NCBI RefSeq assembly: GCF_001050035.1
Contig: NZ_CVTA01000055.1
Location: 186,001-250,000 of the forward strand
Source: Mycolicibacterium komanii
GTDB lineage: Bacteria > Actinomycetota > Actinomycetes > Mycobacteriales > Mycobacteriaceae
Direction: 5' to 3'
DNA length: 64,000 nt
In this document: positions 59,659-64,000 of the stretch, piece by piece
Layout of the letters: each line of letters opens with the position of its first letter
Position numbering within the stretch: the first letter of the stretch is position 1
The notes under the pieces: model-generated
The model's input: the letters and a program-made list of their open reading frames with translations, nothing else
What the model was told of the DNA's origin: nothing
Databases searched by the model: none
Made by a program: the position numbers and the translations under genes

Positions 59659-59793
59659 TCGCAAGTTGCTCATGGCGTGCCAGCGAGGGGATCTCGGCGA
59701 GGCGCGCCAGAAGCTACCGGTCAGTAGCAGATCACACACCCGATAGCGGACCCCCCTGGCTCACACACGGGGTCACCTCCGAGGGAATACTGG

Positions 59794-59810
59794 TAGTCGA
59801 CTGACGACTA
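59794..59810. promoter_or_regulatory. dyad before icd
   Basis: TAGTCG and CGACTA flank ACTGA, a perfect 6-bp inverted repeat that ends 20 bases before the icd ATG. It could be an operator or a hairpin in the 5' untranslated region. Confidence 0.4.
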
Positions 59811-59830
59811 GCGAGCCGGGAGAACCCCAC

Positions 59831-62082
<2,252 letters not shown>

Positions 62083-62086
<4 letters not shown>

Positions 62087-62916
62087 CCGCCCAGCGCCTC
62101 CCGCGGCGGCTCTACGTGGCGGTCGACGAACTCGAGGATCAGGTCGGCCACGCGCTGCGGCGCCTCGAACATCGGGATGTGGCCGACATCCTCGAGATGA
62201 GTGACCTGCGGGCTCGACCGCAGGTGCGCGGTGAAGTGGCGGGTGAACCGCGGATGCGGCAGGACGCGGTCCTTCTCGCAGATCACCAGGTGCGTGGGGC
62301 AGGTGCTCTCGGCCAGCTCCATCAGGCCGGGCGTCAGCAGCGACTTCACCAGCAGCTGGTAATAGGCCGGGCAGTGCGTGACGTCGTCGATGATGTCGAC
62401 GAGGTCCTCGTCGGACAGCCGGTCCGGTGTCGAGCTGATCGGGAAGTGCGCCAGGTAGCGCGTGAACGGGAACTTCAGCACCCGTTGTTTGAACGCGAGC
62501 GTGAACAGCCACACCGGGAAGCCGGCGACGAACTTGCCGACGATCTCGAACTTGGCGGGGGTGAACTTGCTCCAGCCGCCCGCGGGCGCAATGCCCGTCA
62601 GCGTGCGGGCCCGGCCGCGGCGCTCCAGCTCGAAGGCCACCCAGCCGCCGAGCGAGTTGCCCACGATGTGTGCGGTGTCCCAGCCGAGCGCGTCGAGACG
62701 GCGTTCGATGTCGTCGGCGAGCTCCTTGGTGTCGAGGAATCGGTGCCCTTTGACGCCGCCGTTGTGCCCGGGCAGCGTGGGTGCGAGCACCTCGTAGCGG
62801 CCGGTGTCGGCAATCCGCGGGGCGACCTTCTTCCACACGTTCTGCGACATCATGAACGGGTGTAGCAACAGCATGGGTTCGCCGGAGCCGACGTGGATCG
62901 GTGCGCGCTCGGTCAT
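62083..62916 (-). CDS. alpha/beta hydrolase
   Basis: The 277-residue protein has the [13 protein letters not shown] oxyanion region, nucleophile elbow GNSLGG near residue 87, the Asp in ICEKDRVLP and the His in [10 protein letters not shown], so the triad is complete. M. tuberculosis has a similar gene here (Rv3338). ATG 62916 gives a normal N-terminus ([14 protein letters not shown]). The substrate is unknown. Confidence 0.87.
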
Positions 62917-62961
62917 CAGCCCGACACTAAGGTGATACCGCCGGTACCGCAAGTACGTCGG

Positions 62962-62967
62962 TATGGT
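62962..62967 (+). promoter_or_regulatory. -10 element of xthA
   Basis: TATGGT lies eight bases before the GTG at 62976 and fits leaderless transcription. Confidence 0.4.
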
Positions 62968-62975
62968 CTGCCGCT

Positions 62976-64000
<1,025 letters not shown>

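Overview
The window is a stretch of chromosome from a rapidly growing mycobacterium (Mycolicibacterium-like). It is GC-rich and almost every reading frame is used. The gene set and order follow the block of the M. tuberculosis chromosome that runs from whiB3/sigD (Rv3416-Rv3414c) to trpS (Rv3336c), read in the opposite direction. Gene names and Rv numbers were assigned by recognising protein sequences from memory; no database search was run. Several genes have no counterpart in that M. tuberculosis block, as expected for a larger environmental genome. There are no rRNA or tRNA genes and no CRISPR array. The only mobile-type gene is one intact 13E12-family HNH gene.

Layout. 1-3.1 kb: end of an unknown gene, then a cupin gene divergent from a LysR regulator, then a choline-dehydrogenase-like GMC oxidoreductase. 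3.1-4.4 kb: a class I DAHP synthase preceded by a leader peptide carrying Tyr-Trp-Arg-Phe and by competing RNA hairpins. 4.4-12.9 kb: whiB3, a sigD-linked gene, sigD and its anti-sigma factor rsdA, a DUF5319 gene, guaB2, guaB3, a zinc-ribbon gene and choD. 13-19.8 kb: phoU, a benzoylformate-decarboxylase-like/tautomerase pair, a GH65 phosphorylase/beta-phosphoglucomutase pair, and a CD225/DUF2752 membrane pair. 19.8-28 kb: guaA, imuA', imuB, a DUF6480 gene, iunH, a two-domain reductase and htdY. 28-36.2 kb: a universal stress protein, a pseudo-hydrolase/cyclase fusion, an alpha/beta hydrolase, the 13E12 gene and dnaE2. 36.2-45.1 kb: an MFS transporter, a flavin/F420 oxidoreductase divergent from a nitroreductase, trmL, a hydrolase, a methyltransferase and the five-gene mfp conservon ending in mfpA. 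45.1-56.9 kb: a PPOX protein, an FHA-ABC exporter like Rv1747, three TetR systems, an FMN oxidoreductase, folD, DUF3017, an FAD monooxygenase, a degenerate hydrolase and a methyltransferase. 56.9-64 kb: metX and metY behind a SAM-IV riboswitch, the monomeric isocitrate dehydrogenase, a hydrolase, xthA and the start of trpS.

How the genes fit together. Guanine nucleotide synthesis is represented by guaB2, the related guaB3 and guaA. The whole mycobacterial mutasome (dnaE2, imuA', imuB) is present, with LexA boxes before dnaE2 and imuA' and a decayed box at the 13E12 start codon. Methionine synthesis is under SAM control and aromatic amino acid synthesis appears to be under ribosome-mediated attenuation. 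The mfp conservon couples a sensor-kinase-like protein and a small GTPase to the gyrase-protecting pentapeptide protein MfpA.

Many genes here (about seventeen) have a TANNNT-like -10 element 6-8 bases before the start codon, the hallmark of leaderless transcription. I used this to choose several start codons. The most notable features are the aromatic leader attenuator before the DAHP synthase, a cyclase fused to a hydrolase fold that has lost its catalytic residues, a 20-codon upstream ORF translationally coupled to the mfp operon, and several well-formed but unassigned operator palindromes.
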